From Cynocephalus volans (lineage: Eukaryota > Chordata > Mammalia > Dermoptera > Cynocephalidae): a DNA stretch of 64,000 nucleotides. The stretch spans positions 89,606,427-89,670,426 of the forward strand of contig NC_084472.1 of assembly GCF_027409185.1 (NCBI RefSeq), read 5' to 3'. This document shows positions 46,801-52,169 of the stretch, in pieces; positions within the stretch are counted from its first letter, which is position 1; every line of letters begins with the position of its first letter. Under the pieces are notes generated by a model that had not been told where the DNA came from, did no database searches, and saw nothing but the letters and a program-made list of their open reading frames with translations. Made by a program: the position numbers and the translations under genes.

Positions 46801-47241
46801 TAGGGTCCTGAAAATACCAACAGTGACTACTAGCCAGGGTGTAAACTTCACTGGAATGTAACGTCTGGCAAATAGTAAACGCTCGATATTGTTTTAAACT
46901 ACTTTGAGACTCACCACTTTAGGTTACACTTACCCACACAAAGTAACACTATCTAACGTTCTCTCCTACCCGCAGGGCACAGTTTTAAACCGTAACCCCG
47001 TTAACTCTCAGGATAATCCTATGAGGTTGGGGCTGTTATTTCCCTTTCGCGGTCTTGGAACCGAGGCTCTGAGAGATCAGTAACTCGGACAAGTTCCACA
47101 GAGGCTGCACGAACAGCTCCGAGAGGCACAAGCCGCGGCAGGAGAGGAAGAAGATGAAGCCGGTCTCCGGCCCCGCGCTCCCAGGGTCGGCAGCACTTAC
47201 CCCGCACGCCCAGGGGACCGCACCCGCCACCGCTGGGCCAT
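1713..47241 (-). CDS. CENPU: Centromere protein U, 12 of probably 13 coding exons, 3' end outside window
   Basis: CENP-U (MLF1IP, PBIP1) belongs to the CENP-O/P/Q/U/R module of the constitutive centromere-associated network and docks PLK1 at kinetochores. Exons, 5' to 3' on the minus strand: 47201-47241, 43840-43888, 41887-42004, 38155-38260, 31036-31096, 30324-30542, 14623-14692, 8194-8302, 5373-5451, 5103-5150, 3770-3831, 1713-1869. All have GT/AG borders, phases agree, and they total 1119 nt (373 codons) with no stop. The product aligns along its length with remembered human CENP-U (418 aa). The N-terminal half is basic, acidic and low in order. The last four exons encode a Lys/Glu/Gln/Leu-rich coiled coil. 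Thr76, in the context LHSTAIYA, corresponds to human Thr78, the PLK1 polo-box docking site. The final roughly 40 residues, starting near human TYDSSSLP, are not found between positions 1 and 1712 and must lie left of the window. Identity is very secure; splice sites are predicted. Confidence 0.95.
2410..2760 (+). repeat. MIR split by an unidentified repeat of about 150 bp
   Basis: MIR runs at about 2,410-2,540 and resumes at about 2,690-2,760. The middle segment is not MIR and resembles 1,155-1,430. Confidence 0.6.
2787..2874 (-). mobile_element. tRNA(Ile)-derived SINE, CYN-like monomer
   Basis: Minus-strand tRNA-like sequence with the T-rich tail complement on its left. A perfect 15-bp duplication, TGTTAGCTATCATTA, flanks it (2,772-2,786 and 2,875-2,889). 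It is inserted in the 3' part of a MIR-like stretch within CENPU intron 11. Confidence 0.85.
3340..3535 (-). repeat. MIR SINE
   Basis: Antisense MIR core (TGCCAGGCACTGTGAAGCAC, AACTTGCCCAAGGTTGCAAA, GGATTCAAACCCAGGCAGTC). CENPU intron 11. Confidence 0.8.
3770..3831 (-). CDS. CENPU: CENPU exon 11
   Basis: Encodes [20 protein letters not shown] plus two bases of the Arg codon, almost identical to human [21 protein letters not shown]. Heptad-like coiled coil. The donor is GTAAGA. Confidence 0.94.
5103..5150 (-). CDS. CENPU: CENPU exon 10, 48-nt microexon
   Basis: Sixteen codons, [16 protein letters not shown], homologous to human [16 protein letters not shown]. The phase is 0 on both sides, so skipping would keep the frame. 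The intron before it is only 222 bp. Confidence 0.93.
5373..5451 (-). CDS. CENPU: CENPU exon 9
   Basis: Encodes [18 protein letters not shown] and IKKELIKM, homologous to human QRIESKVCKAAIATFYVNVKEQFIKM. This begins the C-terminal helical coiled-coil part that pairs with CENP-Q. The donor is GTATGT. Confidence 0.93.
6300..8150 (+). mobile_element. Old L1 5' fragment in CENPU introns 8
   Basis: A-rich, L1-like Lys/Glu/Asn-coding strand style with the known L1 phrases (gaattcaacagatgggat..., tatcaaagaaaaagatg...). Heavily broken. A small inverted-repeat transposon sits in it at 6,662-6,748. CA-type repeat at about 7,402-7,432. It comes close to exon 8 (8,194). Confidence 0.55.
6662..6748. mobile_element. 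Mariner-like MITE copy 1
   Basis: Inverted ends GAGGTCTTCAAAAAGTCCATGG and CATCAACTTTTTGTAGTACTC surround a short AT-rich centre with TTTAATTCTA. About 80 bp, inserted in an L1. Same family as the copies at 50.1 and 59.9 kb. Confidence 0.6.
8194..8302 (-). CDS. CENPU: CENPU exon 8
   Basis: Encodes a split Asp, then [18 protein letters not shown] and [17 protein letters not shown], matching human TSDIVHIWCPEGMKTSDIKELNIVLPEFEKTHLEH. The acceptor TATTCTAG follows a pyrimidine tract and gives exact colinearity with the human protein. The donor is GTAAGT. Confidence 0.92.
8610..9880 (-). mobile_element. Composite retrotransposon, copy B (same family as 27,043-28,664)
   Basis: Read on the minus strand it starts ACTTCCAATCAAGATGGTAG at 9,880 and is colinear with copy A throughout the head. 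It has only about two VNTR units and ends CAACTGCTCCACAACAACAT before an A-rich tail at 8,610-8,640. Flanks AATAGTTTCCTATTA (right) and AATAGTCTATTA (left) may be a decayed target duplication with a 3-bp deletion. It lies in CENPU intron 7, in the same orientation as the gene. Confidence 0.75.
10010..11290 (+). repeat. MIR, unassigned sequence and hAT-type transposon
   Basis: 10,010-10,190 and about 11,100-11,290 are MIR (TTTTCTCATCTGTAAAAATG). 10,846-11,040 is a hAT-type relic beginning AGAGGTTGGTGAACTTCT and ending GACTACAGCTTTCTGACCAC, the same family as 42,167-42,497. 10,190-10,840 holds nothing I recognise. CENPU intron 7. Confidence 0.6.
11700..13085 (-). mobile_element. L1 3' UTR fragments, antisense
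   Basis: 12,412-13,085 is a clear antisense L1 3' end (TTTGTGGGGTACAGAG, ACATATGAGTGAGAACAT, GAGTAGTATTCCATTG). 11,700-12,390 is an older antisense L1 piece of the type also seen at 48,140-48,780. Both lie in CENPU intron 7. Confidence 0.7.
13762..14245 (+). mobile_element. L1 3' end fragment
   Basis: Sense L1 tail: CATAGCAGCTTTATTCATAA, then GTCCATCAGTAAGAGACTGG and TACTACTCAGCAATAAAAA, ending in the 3' UTR. Frames are broken. Confidence 0.7.
14623..14692 (-). CDS. CENPU: CENPU exon 7, basic linker
   Basis: Encodes [20 protein letters not shown] and then VDS plus one base, matching human KTQKKGKISHDKRKKSRSKA. It is a likely nuclear-localisation-type basic cluster. The acceptor TTTTGTAG lies just downstream of a 20-base A-run in transcript sense. 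The donor is GTACAG. A second GT 10 bases further on was considered but is not needed once the exon 8 acceptor is placed correctly. Confidence 0.9.
15430..17310 (+). mobile_element. L1 5' UTR and start-of-body fragment, related to the head of the composite elements
   Basis: Begins near CATCAGTAAGACGGTGGGG and contains the block AGTAAAGGTCTGACACCACC shared with copies A and B. Unlike them, it continues into ordinary old L1 sequence (about 16,570-17,310: Lys-rich ORF1-like region, with the GCAGCAAGAGAAAAA stretch at the end). Frames are broken. It suggests that the composite family captured an L1 5'UTR of this kind. Confidence 0.6.
18500..19560. other. Retrovirus-derived filler without readable domain
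   Basis: Lies between env-like and integrase/RNase H-like remnants and is presumably env/pol decay. Only short frames are present and no motif can be named. Confidence 0.4.
20860..21404 (+). mobile_element. Solo LTR inserted in the retrovirus, opposite orientation
   Basis: Plus-strand LTR layout: promoter TATAAAAGACC at about 21,236, AATAAA at about 21,320, then GT-rich sequence and an end at TGGTAACA (21,404). It interrupts the minus-strand pol remnant between the RNase H-like and protease pieces, so it is a later insertion. The exact 5' border is not resolved. Confidence 0.5.
22310..22399 (-). mobile_element. tRNA(Ile)-derived SINE, CYN-like monomer
   Basis: Minus-strand tRNA-like body with A- and B-box equivalents. 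The 13-bp duplication ATTTACCTTATTT flanks it (22,297-22,309 and 22,400-22,412). It is inserted in retroviral gag remnants, so it is younger than the retrovirus. Confidence 0.8.
22930..23597 (+). mobile_element. Second plus-strand LTR-like segment
   Basis: Has a TATA-like GGATAAAACCC at about 23,394 and ATTAAA at about 23,434, and it ends GATGGTAACA like the LTR at 20.9-21.4 kb. It lies inside the gag-like part of the minus-strand retrovirus. The left edge is uncertain. Confidence 0.4.
25468..25578 (+). mobile_element. tRNA(Ile)-derived SINE, CYN-like monomer
   Basis: GGGCTGGCCAGTTAGCTGAG start, tRNA B-box-like GGTTTGGATCC, A-rich tail. It is flanked by TTAATTACTACTTAAG (25,452-25,467) and a two-mismatch copy (25,579-25,594). 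Confidence 0.8.
26759..26924 (-). mobile_element. Dimeric tRNA(Ile)-derived SINE (CYN dimer)
   Basis: Two tRNA-like units in tandem on the minus strand, the type known from colugos. A perfect 18-bp duplication, AAAGTAAGTGGACTTTTA, flanks it (26,741-26,758 and 26,925-26,942). It is inserted in an old L1. Confidence 0.88.
27043..28664 (+). mobile_element. Composite retrotransposon, copy A: L1 5'UTR-like head, GC-rich VNTR, poly(A)
   Basis: Starts CTTCCAGTCAAGATGGCGGA, a typical L1 5'UTR beginning. It runs about 980 bp of non-coding L1 5'UTR-like sequence, then enters a GC-rich tandem array (about 28,030-28,600, around five units of roughly 100-114 bp). It ends at CAACTGCTCCACAAC and an A-run near 28,637. 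A perfect 16-bp direct repeat, AAAAGTAAATGAACTA, flanks it (27,027-27,042 and 28,665-28,680), so it is a single L1-mobilised insertion. It splits an older L1. It has no long open frame and is non-autonomous. Confidence 0.8.
30324..30542 (-). CDS. CENPU: CENPU exon 6, largest coding exon
   Basis: Encodes 73 residues, [14 protein letters not shown] through [14 protein letters not shown]. It is Ser/Glu/Lys-rich and has the conserved blocks RRKVKSAE and [10 protein letters not shown]. It is a few residues shorter than human in the segment after SESV. Borders are CTTCACAG and GTGAGT. The phase is 0 at both ends. Confidence 0.94.
31036..31096 (-). CDS. CENPU: CENPU exon 5
   Basis: A 61-nt exon completing a Ser codon and then encoding [20 protein letters not shown], similar to human SDTSGNEASEIESVKISAKK. 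The donor GTATG starts at 31035. A roughly 53-bp tandem duplication lies about 30 bp downstream in the intron. Confidence 0.93.
31593..31765 (+). mobile_element. Dimeric tRNA(Ile)-derived SINE nested in a monomer SINE
   Basis: Two tRNA-like units followed by a 25-base A-run. A perfect 17-bp duplication, AAAAATTAGGGGGCTGG (31,576-31,592 and 31,766-31,782), shows that it inserted into the first bases of the monomer SINE that resumes at about 31,775. Intron 4 of CENPU. Confidence 0.88.
31775..31864 (+). mobile_element. tRNA(Ile)-derived monomer SINE, target of the nested dimer
   Basis: GGCTGGACTGTTAGCTCAGT body with a 17-base A-tail ending near 31,864. Its first bases were duplicated by the dimer insertion to its left, so this copy is the older one. 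Confidence 0.8.
32190..32620 (+). mobile_element. LTR-like insertion in an L2-like region
   Basis: Has AATAAACCCTATCC near 32,511 and a following ACTCAGTGTCTACTTACC end typical of mammalian solo LTRs. Sequence on both sides looks like one old L2-type repeat. No internal retroviral sequence. The family and exact ends are not identified. Confidence 0.4.
33511..33537 (+). repeat. (CA)n microsatellite
   Basis: Dinucleotide run of about 13 CA units. Likely polymorphic. Confidence 0.9.
33842..34519 (-). mobile_element. 5'-truncated relative of the composite element with a different 3' end
   Basis: A perfect 11-bp duplication, TCAATCCATTT (33,831-33,841 and 34,520-34,530), bounds it. On the minus strand it begins in the pyrimidine-rich VNTR end and passes the same CTCCGCAACAACATC motif found at the 3' ends of copies A and B. 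It then continues for about 590 bp through an internal A-rich run (about 34,136-34,154) and an L1-like purine-rich 3' region. It ends in AATAAAATATTAAAAAC. Longest open frames about 100 aa, with no recognisable protein. Confidence 0.65.
35400..36200 (-). repeat. Ancient L2 and MIR cluster
   Basis: 35,400-35,530 and 35,780-36,150 are L2-like (ATGTGCCAGGTAATGTTCTA). 35,550-35,780 is an antisense MIR (GGATTTGAACCCAGCACG). CENPU intron 4. Confidence 0.6.
36200..37440 (+). mobile_element. L1 ORF2 3' part and 3' UTR fragment
   Basis: Sense L1 remnants: GGATCAAGGATTTCAATATA, CAATAAAATAAGAATC, then the typical GGTAAACAAACTATGAAATA region and 3' UTR to about 37,440. Many stops. CENPU intron 4. Confidence 0.65.
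38155..38260 (-). CDS. CENPU: CENPU exon 4, carries the PLK1-docking Ser-Thr
   Basis: Begins with the split Asp codon and then [20 protein letters not shown], almost identical to human residues 72-93. The Ser-Thr dipeptide (Thr76 here) is the site that PLK1 phosphorylates and then binds through its polo box in human CENP-U. Borders are TTTTGTAG and GTAC. Confidence 0.95.
38520..38600 (-). mobile_element. tRNA(Ile)-derived SINE, CYN-like monomer
   Basis: Minus-strand tRNA-like body preceded by a T-run. Flanks TGGAATTTTTTT and TGGAAATTTTTT are a likely target duplication. CENPU intron 3. Confidence 0.75.
39241..39345 (-). mobile_element. tRNA(Ile)-derived SINE, CYN-like monomer
   Basis: Minus-strand tRNA-like body. 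The duplication AACTGCACAGTTTTA (39,226-39,240) and AACTGCACAATTTTA (39,346-39,360) differs by one transition. Confidence 0.82.
39500..41090 (+). mobile_element. Two L1 3' ends in tandem
   Basis: 39,500-40,345 and 40,350-41,090 each contain the same ORF2-end landmarks (flat-line order: ATGTGGAGAAA, TTATTCACAATGG or TTCATAATGG, GAATGGATAAA). These are two independent L1 insertions or a duplication, not one element. CENPU intron 3. Confidence 0.7.
41887..42004 (-). CDS. CENPU: CENPU exon 3
   Basis: Encodes 39 residues starting [19 protein letters not shown] and running into an acidic stretch, [13 protein letters not shown]. It matches the human acidic N-terminal region. The acceptor is TTTTAG and the donor GTTAGT. 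The exon ends in phase 1. Confidence 0.94.
42167..42497 (+). mobile_element. Non-autonomous hAT-type DNA transposon
   Basis: Starts GAGATTGGCAAACTTTTTCT and ends GCCATAGTTTGTCTACACCT, inverted-repeat-like ends of a common mammalian DNA transposon whose name I do not recall. Non-coding. CENPU intron 2. Confidence 0.6.
42510..43830. other. CENPU intron 2 remainder, unidentified
   Basis: No exon. 42,760-43,240 is purine-rich and could be an old L1 5' UTR, but I cannot assign it. Confidence 0.35.
43840..43888 (-). CDS. CENPU: CENPU exon 2
   Basis: Encodes [16 protein letters not shown], close to human ARRSKNTLERTHSMKD. The acceptor is AATAG and the donor GTAAGT. The 49-nt exon ends in phase 0. 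A 30-base A-run lies just upstream in transcript sense, a likely polymorphic mononucleotide tract. Confidence 0.93.
43898..43927 (+). repeat. A30 tract just upstream of CENPU exon 2
   Basis: Uninterrupted A-run ending about 10 bases from the exon 2 acceptor. Read in the CENPU sense it is a T-run, so it forms the polypyrimidine tract of that splice site. Length changes here could affect splicing. Confidence 0.85.
45303..45455 (+). mobile_element. MER20-like hAT transposon
   Basis: GGTTCCCAAATTTCAGCCGG, CAGGGCTTGTTAAAACAGAT and CATTTCTAACAAGTTCCCAG follow the MER20 consensus in order. CENPU intron 1. Confidence 0.7.
45600..47000. other. CENPU intron 1, 5' part, with a GC-rich patch
   Basis: A GC-rich patch lies at about 45,690-45,840 and a MIR-like piece near 46,950-47,110 reaches the promoter island. 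A short SINE sits at 46,062. No coding exon is supported. Confidence 0.4.
46062..46162 (+). mobile_element. Short CYN-like SINE resembling the dimer's ends
   Basis: Starts GGGCCGGCCCGTGGCTCACT like a dimer's left unit but ends with the right unit's CCTTACCGGTCATCTTT and A-tail. It is therefore a dimer-type SINE with an internal deletion or a related monomer. The perfect 14-bp duplication AAAGTTGTGACTTA flanks it (46,048-46,061 and 46,163-46,176). CENPU intron 1. Confidence 0.82.
47201..47241 (-). CDS. CENPU: CENPU exon 1, coding part with start codon
   Basis: The ATG at 47241-47239 sits in a strong GCCATGG context. The exon encodes 13 codons, [13 protein letters not shown], plus two bases. 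The donor is GTAAGT, starting at 47200. The Arg-rich start resembles human MAPRGRRRPR. The phase (2) fits exon 2, where the split codon gives Gly. Confidence 0.9.
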
Positions 47242-47276
47242 GGCGCCGCCCTCGGCGCCCACCTTGTCCACGAAAC

Positions 47277-47285
47277 TCCCGCCAA
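47277..47285 (-). promoter_or_regulatory. E2F-like site just upstream of the CENPU ATG
   Basis: Minus-strand TTGGCGGGA, a close match to the E2F consensus, lies 36 bases upstream of the start codon. Kinetochore genes are commonly driven by E2F and the DREAM complex in S/G2, so the site fits the gene. Binding is inferred. Confidence 0.55.
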
Positions 47286-47305
47286 GACCTGCGCCGCTCG
47301 GAGCA

Positions 47306-47310
47306 CCAAT
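47306..47310 (+). promoter_or_regulatory. Inverted CCAAT box (NF-Y type)
   Basis: CCAAT on the plus strand reads ATTGG in the CENPU sense, about 20 bases upstream of the E2F-like site. CCAAT paired with E2F/CHR-type sites is usual for late cell-cycle genes. The assignment rests on motif and position only. Confidence 0.45.
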
Positions 47311-47827
47311 CCGAGCAGAGCACGCGCGCGTACGCACACAGTACCTCGGGCCTTTGACCCGCGGGGGCCCAGGGCTCCGCCCCTGCCTGGAGCGTGAGGG
47401 AAAACCCGGCCTGGTATAATAGCTCAACGGAGCTAGAGTCTACGCCTTACAAGTTGTTGCTGACGGTCCATGAGACCCGCCCTGAAGAGTTTTCCCGGCT
47501 TTCCCTCCCACCCCGCACCGCCAGTTTTCCAGCTCACCAAGGCCCAGGAGCAGCTTGGACCCGCCCCTCATGGGCGGGGAAAGGGGAGGAGCTAGTGCCC
47601 AAGAGTCCCTGGGCCGTAGCCAGTAAAGGATGGTTCCAAAGCCCGGCTGGAGCTGCAGCTGCTGAGGCCAATGCGCGGTTGTACAGCGTAGCCAAATGGA
47701 CAGGATTTGGCTTCCACCCTCCTGCTGCCTTTAATCAACTGTGTGAGCTGGGCATATTATTTTATCTCTATCCCCTCTGGAGATAATATTCTGTCGTTCT
47801 TTCTCTTTAAAATTTATTATAATGCAA

Positions 47828-48780
47828 AAGAATAAAGCAGGACCCTTACCTTACACCATACATAAAAATTAACTCAAAATGGATCAAAGACCTAAACGTA
47901 AGAGCTAAAACTGTAAAGCTCATAGAAGAAAACAGGGGGAAAGCTTCATGACATTGAACTTGGCAATGATTTCTTGGATATGACACCAAAAGCACAGTTT
48001 GGGATGATGAAAAAGTTCTGGAGATGGATAAAAGTGGATGGTTGTGCAACAGAGCGAATGTACTTAATGCCACAGAACTGTACACTTAAAAATGGCTAAA
48101 ATACTAAATTTGGTGTGTGTTTTACCACAGTAAAAATATTACAACGTTTCATGCATACAAAAGAATATAACATACAATGTAAAAATAAAAACGAACACCC
48201 ATGTAACCACCACTGGATTAGGACATAAATCATCATACAGAACTCTAGGGCACCCCTCTGAATAGCACCCTCTAACTCCCAAGAATAACCACTCTTCTGA
48301 TTTTATGTTTATCATTCCTGTTTTTCTACCTTGATATGTTGCTAAATAATGTATTAATTATTGTATGTTTATAACCTTTATATAAATGATATTGGGAGGT
48401 ATTCTGCAAGTGTTCTTTCTTACTCAAAGTTATGTAGATTTATCCACATTGTATTCACATCTGCATTAAGTAAATATATCACATTTTATTTATCCGTTAT
48501 CTTGTATATGGATACGTTAGTTGTTTTCAGTCTTTTGATATTACCAACAATGCAGCACTAAACATTCCTATATGTGCTTTGCAGGGCACATGTCTAAGAG
48601 TTTCTCTGGAGATAGACTTAGTAATGATATTATTGCTACATAGGATATAGACATTTTCAGCTTTATATGATAACGCCAATTTTTACACATTGTCTTGAAG
48701 ACTGTACAATTTACACTCCCATCAGCAGTGTATAAGAGTCCCCTTGGCTCCACATACTATCAATACTTAAATTTTCAAGA
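47828..48780. mobile_element. L1 fragments of opposite strands just upstream of the CENPU promoter
   Basis: 47,828-48,130 is a sense L1 ORF2/3' UTR piece (AACTCAAAATGGATCAAAGA) with an internal deletion. 48,140-48,780 is an antisense L1 3' end. They mark the end of the unique promoter region. Confidence 0.6.
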
Positions 48781-48818
48781 CTTACATTTTTACCTATCTA
48801 GTGAGTTGAATTGATATG

Positions 48819-49262
48819 TGTTTTAGTCTGTTTTGTGTTGCTATAACAGAATACCTGAAACTGGGTAATTTGTAAAGGAAAGAGGTTTATTTGGCTTATG
48901 GATCTGGGACAGCTGCATCTGGCACAGGCCTCAGGCTGCTTCTACTCATGGCGGAAAGTGGCAGACAGCCGGCGGGTGAGATCAAATGGTGAGAAGAAGC
49001 AAGCAGATCAAATGGTGAGAAGAAGCAAGAGAGAGGAAGCAAGAGAGAGAGAGAGAGAAGGTGCCAGGTCTTTTTAAGCAACGAGCTCTCACGGGAACTA
49101 ATAGAGTGAGAACTCACTCATTAATCCCCCTTCCCCCAGGGAGAGCATTAATCCATTCATGAGGGATCCGCCCCCATGACTCAATCAGTTTCCAACACTG
49201 CCACATTGGAGATCAAATTTCCACATGAGTTTTGAAGGGAACAACACATCCAAATTCCATCA
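48819..49262 (-). mobile_element. Solo MaLR LTR (MST-like)
   Basis: On the minus strand it starts TGATGGAATTTGGATGTGTT and ends in the TATAGCAACAC...ACTAAAACA type of MaLR ends. The 5-bp flanks ATATG/ATATC fit an ERVL-type target duplication. A GAGA microsatellite lies at about 49,032-49,058 within it. Non-coding. Confidence 0.8.
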
Positions 49263-50117
49263 ATATCCTATTGTGTTTTTGACTTGCATTTCCCTTAAGT
49301 TGATCATCTTTTCATTTATAGGTCATTCCTGTTTCCTCTTCAGCGAAATGCTTGTTCACCCTACCCAGAAATCATTTGGGCAATTGCCATAGAAAAGTAA
49401 AACACCTTTGAGCTATTGCAGGTAGTTCCCACTGAGAGCTAGAAATAGGATTCCTGGAGCCACTGAAAGTTGTTACCCTTAGGAGAATGGGTAGGTAGCT
49501 CCATTTTCAGGGAAAGCGAATGTAGTCAAACCATTTGTGCTTGAGGATCTGAAAAAAACTACCCGACTGTTAAGACAGGAAGGAGTTCAGCACTCTGGAT
49601 GGAAATAACAAAAACAGGTTTAAATAATAAAAGGAATCTATGAGCACATGTCACTGAAAGGTCCAGAGGAAGGATGGGTGCCAACCACAGTTTGACCAAG
49701 AGGTTGGAGAAGCCATCAGGGCTCTGAGTCCATTTTCTTGCCCTCCTCGTATATCAACTTTTTCCTTTGACTGGGTCGTCTCATCATCATCATCACTTGG
49801 AACTATTGAGCCTATCCTATGAGTCAGACAATGTTCTGAGTGTTTAGTATCTATTAACTATTTAATCCTCTCAATAACTCTCTATGATTCCATTCCACAT
49901 ATGAGGATTCTAAGGAGCAGCAGTCTCACCAATAGGAAGTGGTGGTGCCTGCGTTAGATCCTCGGAGTCTGGCCCAGAGCACGCACCTGACAGCTATTCC
50001 AAGTCTCACGTCTGGATTCTACTATCCAGAGAAAGGAACTAGCTACATCCCAGCATTCCCAGAAAAAGGTCTGACATACCTACATATGTATTAGTTCTCC
50101 AGAGAAACAAAACCAGT

Positions 50118-50205
50118 ATGCACAAGAGTACTTCACAGAGTTCATGGAAAGATTCTTCCTGTCTTTTAATTCTACTTTTCCATGAACTTTTTAAAGGACC
50201 CTCCT
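50118..50205. mobile_element. Mariner-like MITE copy 2
   Basis: Ends GTACTTCACAGAGTTCATGG and CCATGAACTTTTTAAAGGACC form a 20-bp inverted repeat around TTTTAATTCTA. About 85 bp. Confidence 0.65.
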
Positions 50206-50704
50206 ATGTGGGGAAGGGGAGTGGGGGGTGGAGGCTGAGAGAGAGGCTGGCAAGTCTGAGATCTGTAGGCAGGCCTGCAGGCTGGAAATTCAGGTAAAAG
50301 TTGATGTTGCTGTGTTGAGAATTTCTTCTTCAGGGAACCTGTCTTTCTCTCAACGTCTCCAACTGCTTGGCTGAGGCCCATGCACACTGTGAAGAATAAT
50401 CTGCTTTACTTAAAGTCTACTCATTTCAATATTACTCACATCTAAAAAAGACCTTCACAGCAATAGCTAGCCTGGTTTTTGACCAAACAACTGGGCACTA
50501 CAGTCTAGCCGAGTTGACACATAACGTTAACCATCACACTACCCCTGAGCCAATCTCTTGGCGAGGGAAACAGAATTCACTCATTAGCTTCCTGGAACCA
50601 CAAGGATTCCTGCTGGAACTGGGGTTGTGGGTTGGAAATTGGAAAAGGGAGATAAACACTGTGGGGACAGACAATTCAAGTCCACTACAGAAACTTACCC
50701 AAGG

Positions 50705-50788
50705 GCTGGCTGGTTAGCTCTACTGGTTAGAGTACAGTGTTATTACAACAAGGTCAAGGGTTAAAAGAGAAAGAAAGGAAGAAAGAAA
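50705..50788 (+). mobile_element. CYN-like SINE with unusual GAAA-rich tail
   Basis: tRNA(Ile)-like body followed by an AGAAAGAAAGGAAG-type tail instead of pure A. Duplication GAAACTTACCCAAGG (50,690-50,704) and GAAACTTGCCCAAGG (50,789-50,803). It is inserted in a MIR. Confidence 0.8.
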
Positions 50789-51429
50789 GAAACTTGCCCA
50801 AGGTTGTAGAGCTAGTCATAAGGAAGCCAGAATTCCAACTCAGGTATTCTGACACCAAAACGCACCTTTGTTCCACTCCATCATGCTTTCTCAGTGAAAC
50901 CACAGGTCTTAGCTTAGAGCAGTGATTCTCCATATGGGTGAGGGGAGGGTAGAGAGAAGGGGGTATTCCAGGATCACTGGAGTGGGTGTAGCACAATAAA
51001 GCAAGTCAATATATAACACAAAGAAGATTCCCAGTTTGCTCTGGGCAGCGTTGTGTGCAAGCCACACCTAAGAATTTGATCCTGGATAGCAATTTCAAAT
51101 TTTAGTTGGTTATTTGCATTATTAAGGATGGAGACCAGAGCACTTTCATGAGCTGCCAATAGGTGAAGTCAGATGTAGAGCCTAGTTTGGGGTCAGAGAA
51201 GAGAACAAAAAGCCTCATCCTAAGGCATTAATGGAAATGTGGGGGCAAGAGGCTGGCCAAAAGGGAGAAGGATCAGTACAGGGAAGAGGGGGGCCCAGAA
51301 GATGGGAGAAGCTATGGCCAATGGAAGATCCAGCCAACGAGAAACTCCCCATGAGGAGACTGGTGGGTTACTTTTTCGGGAAGCCGTGGTCAATATTTTT
51401 CAATTATTTTTATGTTTATTGTTTATTTA

Positions 51430-51528
51430 TTTTTGTGTGTGTGTGGCTAGCTGGTACAGAGACCTGAACCCTTACCTTGATATTATCAACACCACAGGCT
51501 AACCGATTGAGCTAACTGGCCAGCCCTC
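51430..51528 (-). mobile_element. tRNA(Ile)-derived SINE, CYN-like monomer
   Basis: Minus-strand tRNA-like body with a short GT repeat next to its T-rich end. Diverged A/T-rich flanks make the duplication doubtful. It lies upstream of CENPU. Confidence 0.72.
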
Positions 51529-52060
51529 CATAATTTTTATTTTAAGATGGTGCCTGTATTGTGCTGTCCTCTAACCACCACTTTTAATTTTTTGTAAATG
51601 TTTGCTAAACTCAACAACAGTCTCGTGTTGGTGTATCTAGGTGGGTGGTGAAGAATGAAGGACAGTGTTCAGGAAGGGGTGCAACAGGGGTGTTGGCAGG
51701 AGTCTGAAAACACAGGATTGAAGACAGTGGGGTCAGGAGCCCTCGTGGTAACCTGCAGCAACCTGAGCAACCTCTCGGGAGCCTTGGAGATACCACAGAG
51801 CAGGTGACTTCAGGACGCTGGAGGACACCGAGGTGGCGGGTCCTTAAATTATATAAGATACTTTCATATTTGGGAAATGGACAAAAAAAACACCTATTGC
51901 TTTTATAATACGAACTATAGAAAATAACAAACTAAATTTCTTGGATGCCTGTGATAAATTGAGTGGTTGGGTATGGCCAGTTCTCTATGGAAATATGTCT
52001 TTCTTGTGGAGTGGGTTGATGTATATATTAGTTCCATATTTTGGAATTATTATTTTGATT

Positions 52061-52156
52061 AATTTTTTTTTTTTAAAGATGACCAGTGAGGGGATCTTAA
52101 CTCTTGGCTTGGTGTTGTCAGCACCATGCTCTCCCAAGTGAGCCGCGGGCTGGCCC
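52061..52156 (-). mobile_element. CYN-like SINE, dimer-right-unit type
   Basis: Minus-strand body with T-run. The perfect 14-bp duplication TTATTATTTTGATT flanks it (52,047-52,060 and 52,157-52,170). Confidence 0.85.
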
Positions 52157-52169
52157 TTATTATTTTGAT

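Larger units (their letters stand above)
47040..47680. promoter_or_regulatory. CENPU: CpG-island promoter of CENPU
   Basis: A GC- and CpG-rich block in otherwise AT-rich DNA surrounds the CENPU start codon. There is no TATA box in a suitable place. It includes runs such as CGCGCGCG near 47,323, typical of an unmethylated housekeeping or cell-cycle promoter. The transcription start is not visible and probably lies at about 47,260-47,350. The open frames here on the other strand are probably by-products of GC richness. Confidence 0.8.

Noticed and set aside
47394..47786. 130-aa plus-strand open frame in the promoter island
   Set aside because: It is CpG-island sequence on the opposite strand, with no recognisable domain or homology. 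Such frames are expected in GC-rich DNA.
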